This document shows positions 7,855-15,673 of a stretch of DNA of 24,890 bases, piece by piece. The position numbers were made by a program, and so were the translations under genes. The stretch is taken from positions 1 through 24,890 of the forward strand of contig CAKZXL010000760.1 of NCBI GenBank assembly GCA_937883885.1. The letters are read 5' to 3'. Every line of letters starts with the position of its first letter. Within the stretch, counting starts at the first letter, position 1. The stretch comes from an uncultured Aquincola sp. GTDB lineage: Bacteria; Pseudomonadota; Gammaproteobacteria; Burkholderiales; Burkholderiaceae. Below the pieces are notes generated by a model. It worked only from the letters and a program-made list of their open reading frames with translations, made no database searches and had not been told where the DNA came from.

Positions 7855-9115
7855 GAGCGGGACTCCTCCTCACCAGGACGGGTATCAGCCGCCGGACTGT
7901 CAGAGTGTTCCGTATCAGCCGCTGCGTCGCTTGAGTCGGCAGCGCCAGTGGACTGCTGCATCGGCACGACATTCGGCGTGATGGGCATGCCGGGGCGCAC
8001 CAGCCCCTTGAGGACGATCTGTTCACCTTCATTCAGTCCGCCCTCGACGACACGCAGCCCGTCGCGTATCGGCCCGAGTTGGATAGGCCGGTATTGCGCC
8101 GTGCTTTCAGCATCGACCACCAGTACATAGTTGCGGTCCTGGTCACTGCCGACGGCCTGATCGTCAATCAGAATGGTCTGGCGCTCAGTGCCAGTAGCAA
8201 GTCTGGCTCGCGCAAACATGCCGGGCGTCAGATAACCGTCTGGATTGGGCATGACAGCCCTGGCGCGGACAGTGCCCGTGCCCCGATCAACCTGGTTACC
8301 GACAAAATCTAGCGTGCCCTGGAACGGAAAATTGTTGTCCTTGCCCAGGCCGACCTGGACGAGCAAGGCGCTGTTTTCTGGCCTGGAGGCGTCAGGGCGT
8401 GCATTGCCTATATGGTTGAGATAGGTGCCTTCGTCAATGTCGAAATAAACGTACATCGGATCGACCGAAACAATGGTCGTGAGCAGCGTTGCCGCGCCCG
8501 CGCCACCACCGCTGACCAGATTGCCCTCGGTCACCAGCATGCGATCCACCCGGCCTGCGATCGGTGCGGTCACCCGTGCATAGGACAGGTCGAGCCGGGC
8601 GGCAGCCACGCGGCTTTTGCCGCTTGAACCTGCGCCTGTCGTGCATTGCGTGCGGAGACAGCATCGTCATAGGTCTTGCGCGATACCGCACCGGTGGATA
8701 CCAGCCGCTCGGCACGCTCGAAATCGCTTTGCGCCTGAGCGGTCAGCACTTCGGCCTGGTGCAGTTGTGCCTGAGCGGTGTCGAGAGCGACCTGGAAGGG
8801 GCGCGGATCAATCTGAAACAGCAACTGGCCCTTGCTGACCAGACTGCCTTCAGGGACGCTGACCGCGTCGATGGCGCCCCCGACGCGCGAACGTAGCTCC
8901 ACCGTTTCAGGTGCGGCGAGGTAGCCCGTGAACTCGACCGTCGGTGTCATGGTGCGCACGATTACCTCGGCCACCGGCACCCGAGGCGCCATTGCGCCGG
9001 GAGGCCCGCCTGCAGCCGGCCCTTCATTGTTGGATGCGTTGCGGCTGACAACGGCAATGCCCACGCCAGCGACGATTGCCACCGCCAGCAGAACTACTCC
9101 AATTTTCTTTTTCAT
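7851..9115 (-). pseudogene. RND periplasmic adaptor (membrane-fusion protein), one-base frameshift
   Basis: Two overlapping frames together encode one normal adaptor of about 420 residues. The first (start MKKKIGVVLLAVAIVAG, a membrane anchor) runs through the lipoyl half (ELRSRVGGAIDAVSVPEGSLVSKGQLLFQIDPRPF) and the coiled-coil hairpin to VQAAKAA. It then shifts and stops at 8570. The second frame resumes exactly where the family continues: AAARLDLSYARVTAPIAGRVDR, barrel and C-terminal parts. Adding one G near 8609 (GCG-TGG to GCG-GTG-G) restores the full protein. The lesion is either a real inactivating mutation or a sequencing error. If real, the pump would lack its adaptor. The start is at ATG 9115 with a weak AAGGG about 11 nt upstream. 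It is the first gene of the efflux operon. Confidence 0.85.
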
Positions 9116-9174
9116 GATGAAAATGACCCTTGCTGTGTGCTCCGCCTCAAGACCACTGTGCGGCGTTGGTGAGG

Positions 9175-9205
9175 ACTCTAGAGGTTTCAATAGTTGGAAG
9201 GTCAA
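9175..9205 (-). promoter_or_regulatory. MerR-type promoter of the RND operon
   Basis: On the minus strand, TTGACC (9200-9205), a 19-bp spacer beginning TTCCAACTATTG, and TAGAGT (9175-9180). The overlong spacer and the TTGACCTTCCAAC core are the same as at the copper promoters. The right half of the dyad is weaker than at the DUF305 promoter. Candidate regulators are the operon's own MerR protein or CueR. Confidence 0.72.
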
Positions 9206-9367
9206 GCTCCCGCGAGGAAAAAACTTCCCGGCTTCCCTGACCTCCGCCGTTGACCTTGTGATGGCGAAAGCCGGAGGCATCGAATCTCAACGTCACGAGA
9301 ATCGGCACCTCCGGCGCACCTGCGGCACACTGGCTTAGCAATGCAGACCTATGTCCAGCCGCTGCCG

Positions 9368-12073
9368 TCAGTGCGCAGCCTGGGGCTGAGGCGAGCGCGT
9401 CGGATGGCCGGTGTCGCGGTCGTCGTCCACACTTTGGGCACCCTTGAACCTCAGCAGGCGCAGCGCATTGAGCGTGACCAGCGCTGTAGCGCCGGTATCG
9501 GCCAGAACCGCGACCCACAGGCCCGTCATGCCGAACACGGTGGTGACCAGAAACAAGCCCTTGAGGCCAAGTGCAAACACCACGTTTTGATGGATGTTCG
9601 CCATGGTGGCGCGTGACAGTGCTACCAAGTGCGCCACGTCCGTCACGCGGCTCTTGAGCAGCGCCGCATCTGCGGTTTCCAAGGCCACGTCCGTACCGCC
9701 ACCCATGGCGATACCCACGTCGGCAGTCGCCAGAGCCGGCGCGTCATTGATGCCGTCGCCGACCATGGCCACCTTGGCATCACGCTTCATGTTGTTGACC
9801 AGATCCAGCTTGTCCTGCGGCAACAGTTCGGCCTTCCAGTCGATTCCCAAGCTGTCGGCAATGGCTTGTGCGGTACGCTGGTTGTCGCCCGTGAGCATCA
9901 CGGAGCGAACGCCCATGGCCTTGAGCTGAGCGACACCTTCGCTTGCATCGCGGCGCGGCTCATCGCGCAACGCAAGCAGTCCCAGAGTCTCCTTGCTACG
10001 CTCGTCGAACAGAACCGCAACAGTCTTGCCGCTGTTCTCCAGCGCTTCGATTTCCTTACGCTGCTGGGCCGACAGCGTAGCTACCTGACCCGCGTGAGAT
10101 GGGGAACCCACTGCCAGCATTTTGCCGCCCACAGTGGCTCGCACCGCTTTGCCGGCAATCGCCGATGCCTCCGATGCTTTGGGAATGGCCGTATCCGTGC
10201 TTTCTGCATGGACGACGATAGCCTTGGCCAGTGGGTGGTTCGACCCGGACTCGACGGCGGCGGCCAGCGCCAGCACCTGCTTTTGTCTGAGCTGACCAAA
10301 AGGAACTACCTCGGTCACGCGCGGCTTGCCCTCGGTCAGCGTGCCGGTTTTGTCGAAGGCGATGGAGCGGACACGGCCAATGGTTTCCAGCGCGTTGCCG
10401 CCTTTGATCAGCAGCCCTCGACGCGTCGCAACCGCAAGACCCGAGGCAATCGCCGCCGGAGTGGAGAGCACCAGTGCGCAGGGGCAGGCAATCAACAGAA
10501 GAGCCAGGCCACGGTACAGCCAGGTACTCCAGTCCCCCCCCATGGCCAACGGCGGCACCACCACGATCAGCGCGGCGATGGCCATTACGGCCGGGGTGTA
10601 GTAGCGGCTGAACTTCTCGATGAAGCGGGCCGTGGGCGCCTTGGAGGATTGCGCCTGTTCAACCAGTTGGATGATGCGCGAGATGGTGTTGTCCGACGCG
10701 GCCTTTTCCACCCGGACTTCCAGCACACCGTCGACGTTGATCGAGCCGGCGAAAACAGTGTTGCCAGCAGCCTTTTGACGCGGCACGGATTCTCCCGTGA
10801 TCGGCGACTCATCGAGGCTGGATTCGCCACGCAGGATCTCTCCATCGGCAGGTACTCGGTCGCCTGGCCTGACCAATACAGTGTCATTGACCTTCAGCGA
10901 GGCAGCCGGGACGGTACGCTGACCTCCATTGGGATCGAGCAGCACCGCTGTCTTGGGAACCAGTGATGCCAGTGCCTTGATGCCAGCTCTGGCACGACCG
11001 GCGGCTACGCTTTCCAACAGCTCACCGACCGAGAACAGGAAGACCACTGCTGCTGCCTCTTCAGCCTCACCGATGAACAGCGCACCAATCGCAGCGACTG
11101 ACATCAGGGTTTCAATGGAGAAAGGCGAACCGGATCTCGCCAGCGCGAACGCTTTGCGCGCAAATGGCGTGACACCCGCAATCACGGCAGCAGCGAATAT
11201 CCATTCGCCGTAGAGCGGCAGCAGCAGGGTCATGGCATAGGCCGAAGCCATCAGCACACCCAATCCGATCACATGCTTGCCTTTTTTCGTCTGCCACCAG
11301 CGGCGGTTCTGAATGCTAGTGGCCGGGACAGAGACTGCGCCGGTATCAGAGCCGTCATGGCGGCGTACATCGGAGACTCCGAAACCCAGGCTCTTGATAG
11401 TCTTCTCGATGTCGCCGAGCTGCGTGGGAACGCCGGATGCGAGCGTCAGCTCCAGTGTCTCGGCGGTGAAGTTGATGCGTGCGTCGGACACGCCGACCAT
11501 GCGCGCGAGGGCCGTTTCAATCTTGCCGACGCAACTGGCACAGTCCATGCCTTCGACGCGCATGGAGACGTTGGGTGGCGTGCTGGGTGCAGTACGGATG
11601 GCAGGAGCAGCCGCCGCGTGGTCATGCCCGCTGCAGGCTCCGTGCTCGTGGCCGTGGCCATGCTTGTGATCGTGTCCGTGGTCATCACCGCATGCCTTTC
11701 CGTGTGCATGATTGTGCCCGTGGTCGTGAGCATGCCCATGGTCATGGTGACCGCCGCAGCCGGCATGGCCATGCGCGTGGGCCGCCTGGCGCGGTACGGG
11801 CACCGGGGACACTTCGGACGTGGGCAGTTCCTGCACGTCGAAGCCCAGGGATCGGATTTTCTTGGCGATATCCCGCGTAGTCGCACGGCTGTGCGGTTCA
11901 CGCCTCAAGATGAGCGTCTCGCTCGCAAAATTGACCTGCACGTCCGACAGGCCGTCGAGGCGGCCAAGGGCCGTCTCGATCTTGCCGACGCAGCTCGCGC
12001 AGTCCATCCCTTCAACGCGAAAGCCGAGGTGTTCCCCAGCTTCTTCGCTACGGTCTATTTTTTCCAAAGACAT
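9368..12073 (-). CDS. zntA: Zn2+/Cd2+/Pb2+ P1B-2 ATPase with two HMA domains and His-rich linker
   Basis: The protein has 901 residues. HMA domain 1 carries GMDCASC (Cys25, Cys28). A linker (about residues 99-152) is packed with His-Gly/Asp-His units. HMA domain 2 carries a second GMDCASC (about 175-181). Then come the P-type parts: TGES (426-429), the membrane CPC motif (530-532), phosphorylation site DKTGT (574-578) and GDGIND (772-777). The last segment has Lys838 and Asp859 in LADTGATALVT, the pair that defines divalent Zn/Cd/Pb exporters and separates them from copper ATPases. It exports these ions from cytoplasm to periplasm. The start MSLEKIDRSEE is set by GGAG about 8 nt upstream; a longer frame would run through the operator. 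A SmtB-type operator lies about 75 bp before the start. Function is sure; whether named zntA or cadA is convention. Confidence 0.95.
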   Translation of the reverse strand: MSLEKIDRSEEAGEHLGFRVEGMDCASCVGKIETALGRLDGLSDVQVNFASETLILRREPHSRATTRDIAKKIRSLGFDVQELPTSEVSPVPVPRQAAHAHGHAGCGGHHDHGHAHDHGHNHAHGKACGDDHGHDHKHGHGHEHGACSGHDHAAAAPAIRTAPSTPPNVSMRVEGMDCASCVGKIETALARMVGVSDARINFTAETLELTLASGVPTQLGDIEKTIKSLGFGVSDVRRHDGSDTGAVSVPATSIQNRRWWQTKKGKHVIGLGVLMASAYAMTLLLPLYGEWIFAAAVIAGVTPFARKAFALARSGSPFSIETLMSVAAIGALFIGEAEEAAAVVFLFSVGELLESVAAGRARAGIKALASLVPKTAVLLDPNGGQRTVPAASLKVNDTVLVRPGDRVPADGEILRGESSLDESPITGESVPRQKAAGNTVFAGSINVDGVLEVRVEKAASDNTISRIIQLVEQAQSSKAPTARFIEKFSRYYTPAVMAIAALIVVVPPLAMGGDWSTWLYRGLALLLIACPCALVLSTPAAIASGLAVATRRGLLIKGGNALETIGRVRSIAFDKTGTLTEGKPRVTEVVPFGQLRQKQVLALAAAVESGSNHPLAKAIVVHAESTDTAIPKASEASAIAGKAVRATVGGKMLAVGSPSHAGQVATLSAQQRKEIEALENSGKTVAVLFDERSKETLGLLALRDEPRRDASEGVAQLKAMGVRSVMLTGDNQRTAQAIADSLGIDWKAELLPQDKLDLVNNMKRDAKVAMVGDGINDAPALATADVGIAMGGGTDVALETADAALLKSRVTDVAHLVALSRATMANIHQNVVFALGLKGLFLVTTVFGMTGLWVAVLADTGATALVTLNALRLLRFKGAQSVDDDRDTGHPTRSPQPQAAH

Positions 12074-12145
12074 ATCGATCTCCAATTTCTCCGAATACCT
12101 CACACGGTGGAATGCGCCGCAGACCGATCTGACCGCCTTATCAAT

Positions 12146-12179
12146 AACAAACACATGGACATACGTTCATATGTTTGTT
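12146..12179 (-). promoter_or_regulatory. ArsR/SmtB-type operator of the Zn/Cd ATPase gene
   Basis: A 34-bp dyad with 14 of 17 positions matching between arms: left arm AACAAACACATGGACAT, right arm ACGTTCATATGTTTGTT. It is the longest of the five related palindromes here and lies 73 bp upstream of the ATPase start. On the minus strand TTATTG/TATTGAT sequences follow and can serve as the -10 region. Confidence 0.75.
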
Positions 12180-12181
12180 AT

Positions 12182-12207
12182 GAAAAAAAGACATGTTCGT
12201 CCTTTTG
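12182..12207 (-). terminator. Possible terminator of the triple-repeat protein gene
   Basis: Read on the minus strand, AAAAGGAC, a 6-base loop and GTCTTTTTTT can form an 8-bp stem with one G-U pair, running into a T tract. The stem is AT-rich and weak. It lies between the stop of the preceding gene and the next operator, where a terminator would be expected. Confidence 0.35.
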
Positions 12208-12248
12208 GCTGCGATCCCCGATGGTTATGGTGTGCGGCGCACGTTCTC

Positions 12249-12815
12249 TCAGTTCTGGCGCTGTTGCAGGTAGTTCTGGAAGGCGACACGGTATGCAGGG
12301 CTGGATGTGTCGGGGGTTTGATCCCCAGCCCAGAACCGATCCAGCCCGGCGCGTTTCCATGCAGCCAGATCGGCTTGAACCTCGGCTCGCGTCAGCCCCA
12401 CCTCCTGCTGATACTGCTCGCCGTCGCGCAGGTGACGATAGGTGTCGTATGTCGCGCGGTATTGCGAGCTGAACGTGTCGGTGCCGCCGTCGCCGCGTTC
12501 GAGTTTGTCTAAGCCGGCACGCTTCCACAGCGCCAGGTCGGCACGCACCTGATCTCTCGTCAAAGCGGTGGACTCACGGTAGTCGGCTCCCAGACGAAGT
12601 TGCAGGTAGTTTTTGTAAGCTTGGCGGTATTCCGAGCTGAAAGTGTCAGGCCCGGCGTCTCCCCCGGAAAGCTTATCCAGTCCGGCCTGCTTCCACGCCG
12701 CCAGGTCAGCGTTGACTTCCGCGCGCGAAACACCTGCGTCGAAGGGTTGGGCGCCTGCACCAGCCGCAACGAAGGCGGAAAGCAGAACTGCGACGTGAAA
12801 TTTTTTGGACATCAT
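12249..12815 (-). CDS. Periplasmic protein of three 56-residue DUF4148-like repeats
   Basis: The protein has 188 residues: a signal peptide (KKFHVAVLLSAFVAAGAGAQ, cleavage after AGA or AQ), then three tandem units of exactly 56 residues at about 29-84, 85-140 and 141-188. Each unit has [SL]-T/S-R-x-x-V-x-ADLA-x-WK-x-AGLD, then a Gly/Asp stretch, then DT-x-SS-x-YR-x-x-[YF]-x-x-Y and a run of Q/R/L. The first half resembles the DUF4148 motif (LTRAEV-x-AEL), which normally occurs once in short exported proteins. The cores lack Cys and His and are rich in Asp, Trp and Tyr. AAGGAG stands 5 nt before the first ATG and 8 nt before a second, so the start could be three bases later. It has its own SmtB-type operator and lies between the Zn/Cd ATPase and czcD-arsR genes, so it is probably induced by zinc or cadmium. 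Its biochemical role is unknown. Confidence 0.8.
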   Translation of the reverse strand: MMSKKFHVAVLLSAFVAAGAGAQPFDAGVSRAEVNADLAAWKQAGLDKLSGGDAGPDTFSSEYRQAYKNYLQLRLGADYRESTALTRDQVRADLALWKRAGLDKLERGDGGTDTFSSQYRATYDTYRHLRDGEQYQQEVGLTRAEVQADLAAWKRAGLDRFWAGDQTPDTSSPAYRVAFQNYLQQRQN

Positions 12816-12885
12816 CAATACTCCTTGACGTTACAAACAATGGCGTGGTGCTCACGCCTCCTTCAGTTGATTCATAGTCGAATAA

Positions 12886-12920
12886 TAACACACATGAAGA
12901 TATGTTCAATTGTTTATTTG
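12886..12920 (-). promoter_or_regulatory. ArsR/SmtB-type operator and promoter of the triple-repeat protein
   Basis: Core TGAAGATATGTTCA (12895-12908), with flanking ACACA on one side and a partly matching arm on the other. On the minus strand TTGAAC, a 16-bp spacer and TATTAT make a good sigma-70 promoter that coincides with the palindrome. A repressor bound here would occupy the promoter. Confidence 0.72.
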
Positions 12921-13015
12921 AAGGTACGGATAGGCCTTTTCTGTTCCGGGGCAAGACCTCTGGTTTCAGGCAAAGCGACGAAGGGCTCTGGCCTCCACTC
13001 TGATATTGACCACCC

Positions 13016-13050
13016 AAAAAAAACGGCACGCCCCTTGCCAGAGCGTGCCG
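13016..13050 (-). terminator. Rho-independent terminator of the czcD-arsR operon
   Basis: On the minus strand CGGCACGC (13043-13050), an 11-base loop and GCGTGCCG (13024-13031) form a perfect 8-bp GC-rich stem followed by eight T residues (13016-13023). It lies 20 bases after the stop codon of the ArsR gene. It is the clearest intrinsic terminator in the window. Confidence 0.9.
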
Positions 13051-13069
13051 CACACATTTGCACACTCAG

Positions 13070-13447
13070 TCAATCGTCGGATCTATCCTCGGAAATGTGG
13101 GAAGCCATGTCCTGAAGCACCTGGCTGACGTGCTGATCCGCGATACCGTAAAAGATGTGCTTTGACTGGCGTTCGCCGCGCACGAGACGCGCGCCACGCA
13201 ACAGCCGGAGGTGGTGGCTGACCAAGGACTGCGACAGATCGAGCGAGTCGGCGATATCTCCCACAGCGACCGATCCGCGCATGCAATGGAGCAAAATCTT
13301 CAACCGCGATTGGTCGCCCAGCAGACGGAAGGTTTCGGCCAGAACAGCGACGTCACTTTGCGACAGTGCAAGAACATCAGTAGCCGCGCCGTGGCTGGAG
13401 GTCGAACATTGCGCAATATCGGAGCTGATGGTTTTGCGGAACGTCAT
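13070..13447 (-). CDS. ArsR/SmtB-family zinc-sensing repressor
   Basis: The protein is 125 residues with a winged helix-turn-helix core: FRLLGDQSRLKILLHCM, VGDIADSLDLSQSLVSHHLRLLRGARLV, and the wing RQSKHIFY. The alpha-5 metal site is complete: D104 and H106 in ADQHV, H117 and E120 in SHISED. These are the same positions as the zinc ligands in SmtB. Cys14 is also present as in SmtB, but position 61 is Ala, so the alpha-3N site is not complete. Metal binding at alpha-5 releases such repressors from DNA. It starts 43 bases after czcD on the same strand and ends in a strong terminator, so it is the second gene of a czcD-arsR operon, probably autoregulated from the palindrome at 14547. A zinc (or cobalt/cadmium) response is very likely. 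Confidence 0.92.
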   Translation of the reverse strand: MTFRKTISSDIAQCSTSSHGAATDVLALSQSDVAVLAETFRLLGDQSRLKILLHCMRGSVAVGDIADSLDLSQSLVSHHLRLLRGARLVRGERQSKHIFYGIADQHVSQVLQDMASHISEDRSDD

Positions 13448-13490
13448 GGCTTCAAACCCTCAAGTGAACTGCGAGCCGGCTTGCACGGCC

Positions 13491-14501
13491 TCAATGCTTG
13501 TGACCAGAAGCGGAGTGGTCATGGTTGTGCCCACTGTGGTCATGGCCGCTGTGGGCATGACGGTCCGTCCTGGGTTGCAGGCTGCAGACGTTCTCGTCGG
13601 CTTCCGAGTTCCAGTCGATCCCGACCGTGGCGTGTTCGATGCTGAATTGCTCTCGAAGCACCGCCTCGACGCGCTTGACCACGGCTCGCGCTTCCTCGTC
13701 CACATTGGGTCGCACGTGTAGCGTGGCCATGGTGCGACCGGAGGTGAGTTGCCACACGTGAACATGGCTGACAGCCGCTAGGCCGGGAACGGCGCTCATC
13801 AGGCCTTGTTCCACCTTCTCCGGCGAAGCGTCCTCCGGCGCGCCCTCCAGCAGGATATGGATAGACTTGGCCAGGAGCTTCCAGGCGCTGCGCAGGATCA
13901 GCGCCGCCACCAGAACCGACAGGATGGGATCAATGGGCGTCCACCCCGTGAGATAGATGATGACCGCAGCGAGGATTGCTCCCACCGAGCCCAACAGGTC
14001 GCCTATCACATGCAGGATGGCACCTTTCACGTTGACGTGCTCGGTATCGCCGCGTGTCATGATCCACAGCACGAGCAGGTTTATCAGCAATCCCAACACG
14101 GCGACGATCATCATGGGGCCAGCCAGGATCACCGGCGGCGCTTGCAGCCGCCCCCATGCTTCATAGACGATCCAGGCGACGATGGCGAAGAGCGTGACGG
14201 CGTTGATGAAGCCGGCAAGTACCTCGAAGCGTAGATAGCCAAAGGTGCGCTTGCTGTCTGCGGCGCGGCTGCCGAACCGGAACGCCATATAGGCCAAGGC
14301 CAGCGCCATCGCATCGGTCAGCATGTGGCCCGCATCGGCCAGCAGCGCCAGCGAGCCGGAAATCACGCCGCCCACCGCCTCCACGATCATGAAGGTGAAG
14401 ATCAGCACGAAGGAAATGAGAATCTTGCGCTGGTTGGCGCTGGTCACAGTTGGCACATGGCTGTGGTCGTGACCATGGTCATGTGAGTGAGAGTGGGACA
14501 T
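13491..14501 (-). CDS. czcD: Cation diffusion facilitator (CzcD-type Zn2+/Cd2+/Co2+ exporter)
   Basis: The protein is 336 residues. It begins with a His-rich tail (SHSHSHDHGHDHSH), then six transmembrane helices, then the cytoplasmic ferredoxin-like domain (VPGLAAVSHVHVWQLTSGRTMATLHV), and ends with another His-rich tail (about the last 22 residues). The transport-site residues are present: D56/H59/D63 in LLADAGHMLTDA and H164/D168 in HVIGDLLGSVG. The HxxxD plus DxxxD layout fits zinc-type CDF proteins. It exports zinc, cadmium or cobalt from the cytoplasm in exchange for protons. The ATG is chosen with GAGG about 7 nt upstream; the longer frame would use a TTG. It is the first gene of the operon with the SmtB-like regulator downstream, and lies behind a perfect 10-2-10 palindrome. 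Confidence 0.95.
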   Translation of the reverse strand: MSHSHSHDHGHDHSHVPTVTSANQRKILISFVLIFTFMIVEAVGGVISGSLALLADAGHMLTDAMALALAYMAFRFGSRAADSKRTFGYLRFEVLAGFINAVTLFAIVAWIVYEAWGRLQAPPVILAGPMMIVAVLGLLINLLVLWIMTRGDTEHVNVKGAILHVIGDLLGSVGAILAAVIIYLTGWTPIDPILSVLVAALILRSAWKLLAKSIHILLEGAPEDASPEKVEQGLMSAVPGLAAVSHVHVWQLTSGRTMATLHVRPNVDEEARAVVKRVEAVLREQFSIEHATVGIDWNSEADENVCSLQPRTDRHAHSGHDHSGHNHDHSASGHKH

Positions 14502-14546
14502 GGGAGCCTCGGGCAAGTTAAATTTTGACTACGCGAGGAAATATAA

Positions 14547-14568
14547 CACATGAACACATGTTCATGTG
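14547..14568 (-). promoter_or_regulatory. ArsR/SmtB-type operator of czcD-arsR
   Basis: CACATGAACA-CA-TGTTCATGTG is a perfect 10-2-10 inverted repeat, the cleanest of the five related sites. On the minus strand a TTCACA element, 18 bp and TTATAT bracket it. The 12-2-12 style of SmtB/CzrA operators is matched closely, so autoregulation by the ArsR protein of this operon is expected. Confidence 0.82.
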
Positions 14569-14780
14569 AAGTGTTTTATTTAGCCATACCAGTGTTCGTG
14601 GCGGATGCGTTGCAACGCCGCGGCAAGACAGCCCTGTGTGCTGCCATTGCCGAGAAGAGGCCTATCCTCTCGGCCAGATCCGGTGCAGATCGTCCACGAT
14701 CAGCGAATGATGGTGTCTGCCCTGATCTGCGTGCGTTCGCAAATGAGGGTGATCCGCCGGTAGGTTTGGATGGTCATGGG
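14569..14780. other. Gene-free spacer with one hairpin
   Basis: No supported gene is seen. GCCGAGA and TCTCGGC (about 14649-14674) form a 7-bp stem with a 12-base loop and no adjacent T-run. The rest is most likely debris from the end of the decayed MFS gene. Confidence 0.4.
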
Positions 14781-15112
14781 TCAGATCGGACGGGGCGCTG
14801 GCCGGCCACAGCCGAAGCGCCAGCGCCACGCCACTTCGATTTCGCCCAGGCCGAAGCGCGCCTTCACGAGGACCACCGTGTTCACGATCACCATCGAGCC
14901 CGCGGCCGAGACGGCCAGGCTGATCGCCAGCAGGCCCGCAGGCGCGGCCGAAACGAGGAAGCAGAGCATCGTTCCCACGAACAGGTTGTGAAAGCTGATG
15001 ACGGTCAGCAGCGCGGCGGCCAGCATTGGGGAAATCACGCTTTCCAGGTCGTAGGCCTGCGGGACAGCGACAGCGTCTTCTAGTGAGAATGCCTGCAGCA
15101 GCGGCCACCCAC
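14781..15112 (-). pseudogene. MFS transporter remnant
   Basis: An open frame without its own start encodes a membrane segment: WPLLQAFSLEDAVAVPQAYDLES, then ISPMLAAALLTVISFHNLFVGTMLCFLV, then LLAISLAVSAAGSMVIVNTVVLVKARFGLGEIEVAW. This pattern, including AYDLES-x-x-SPMLAA and VNTVV-x-V-x-x-x-FGLG, is that of the central part of MFS exporters. Before the first segment almost all of the N-terminal half is missing. After EVAW the frame changes and family similarity fades. A piece between FLV and LLA also seems shortened. It follows the second ArsR gene directly, so it was probably once its partner gene. It is not expected to be functional. Confidence 0.6.
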
Positions 15113-15148
15113 TGCTGCGCGTAATGGTAGGTTTTGCGATCCGCTCGG

Positions 15149-15502
15149 CTACTCGTCGTTGTGGTCTTCAGCAATGTGGATGGCCATGTCCAGCAGCACC
15201 TGGCTCACGTGCTGGTCGGCCACCTCATAGAAAATCTGCTTGGCCTGGCGCGCACCCTTGACCAGCCGAGCTCCACGCAGCAGCCGCAGATGGTGGCTGA
15301 CCAGTGATTGCGAGAGGTCGAGGGTCTCCGCGATGTCCCCCACCGAAGTAGACCCCTTCATGCAGCACAGCATGATTTTCAGCCGCGAAGGATCGCCCAG
15401 GAGGCGGAAGGTTTCGGCCAGGATGGTTACATCATTGTGCGACAAGGATGTCAGATCGGCGCTTGCGCCGTGAGGTGTGCTTGCTGGTTTGCGTGAAGTC
15501 AT
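15149..15502 (-). CDS. Second ArsR/SmtB-family zinc-sensing repressor
   Basis: The protein has 117 residues and is a clear paralogue of the ArsR protein at 13070 (by eye roughly three quarters identical over the last 94 residues). The recognition helix region LDLSQSLVSHHLRLLRGARLV is identical, so it should read the same operators. The alpha-5 ligands are kept: D96, H98, H109 and E112. The N-terminal extension is shorter and lacks the Cys near position 14, while C46-C47 replace HC in the core. Upstream AGGA stands 11 nt before the ATG. Its downstream neighbour is a broken MFS gene. No strong TGAA-N6-TTCA palindrome was found upstream, so it may act on the other operators without autoregulation. 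The function as a DNA-binding metal sensor is well supported. Confidence 0.9.
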   Translation of the reverse strand: MTSRKPASTPHGASADLTSLSHNDVTILAETFRLLGDPSRLKIMLCCMKGSTSVGDIAETLDLSQSLVSHHLRLLRGARLVKGARQAKQIFYEVADQHVSQVLLDMAIHIAEDHNDE

Positions 15503-15672
15503 TTGTCAAAAATTCCTGCTCTCGAACGGCTGTTCATGCCCTTCAGGATCAACGAGGCTGCGGCAGAGCGATCATGCGCAGCTAGGGATCTGGGAAAGCT
15601 TGGCAACCAGAACCCGCCGCACCTCTGTCGCCAGCGCTTTCCCAAACCAGACAGTACACATAAAAAAATATG
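15503..15672. other. Divergent intergenic region between arsR and copA
   Basis: No gene is supported. The right end leads into the copA promoter. A stretch ACACAT-AAAAAAA-TATG (15656-15672) resembles a degraded version of the SmtB-type palindromes, with two extra bases in the middle, and abuts the copA -35. No clear promoter for the ArsR gene was recognised. Confidence 0.4.
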
Positions 15673-15673
15673 C

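Noticed and set aside
9264..9330. Long stem GCCGGAGG/CCTCCGGC as terminator
   Set aside because: The arms are about 30 bases apart, there is no T-run, and it sits after the ATPase gene stop only by chance distance.
9629..10966. 445-codon plus-strand open frame
   Set aside because: Antisense to the Zn/Cd ATPase gene, whose motifs are complete; the plus-strand product shows no family features.
14550..15083. 177-codon plus-strand open frame after the czcD operator
   Set aside because: It covers the antisense strand of the MFS remnant, and its product is rich in Arg/His/Asp with no motif.
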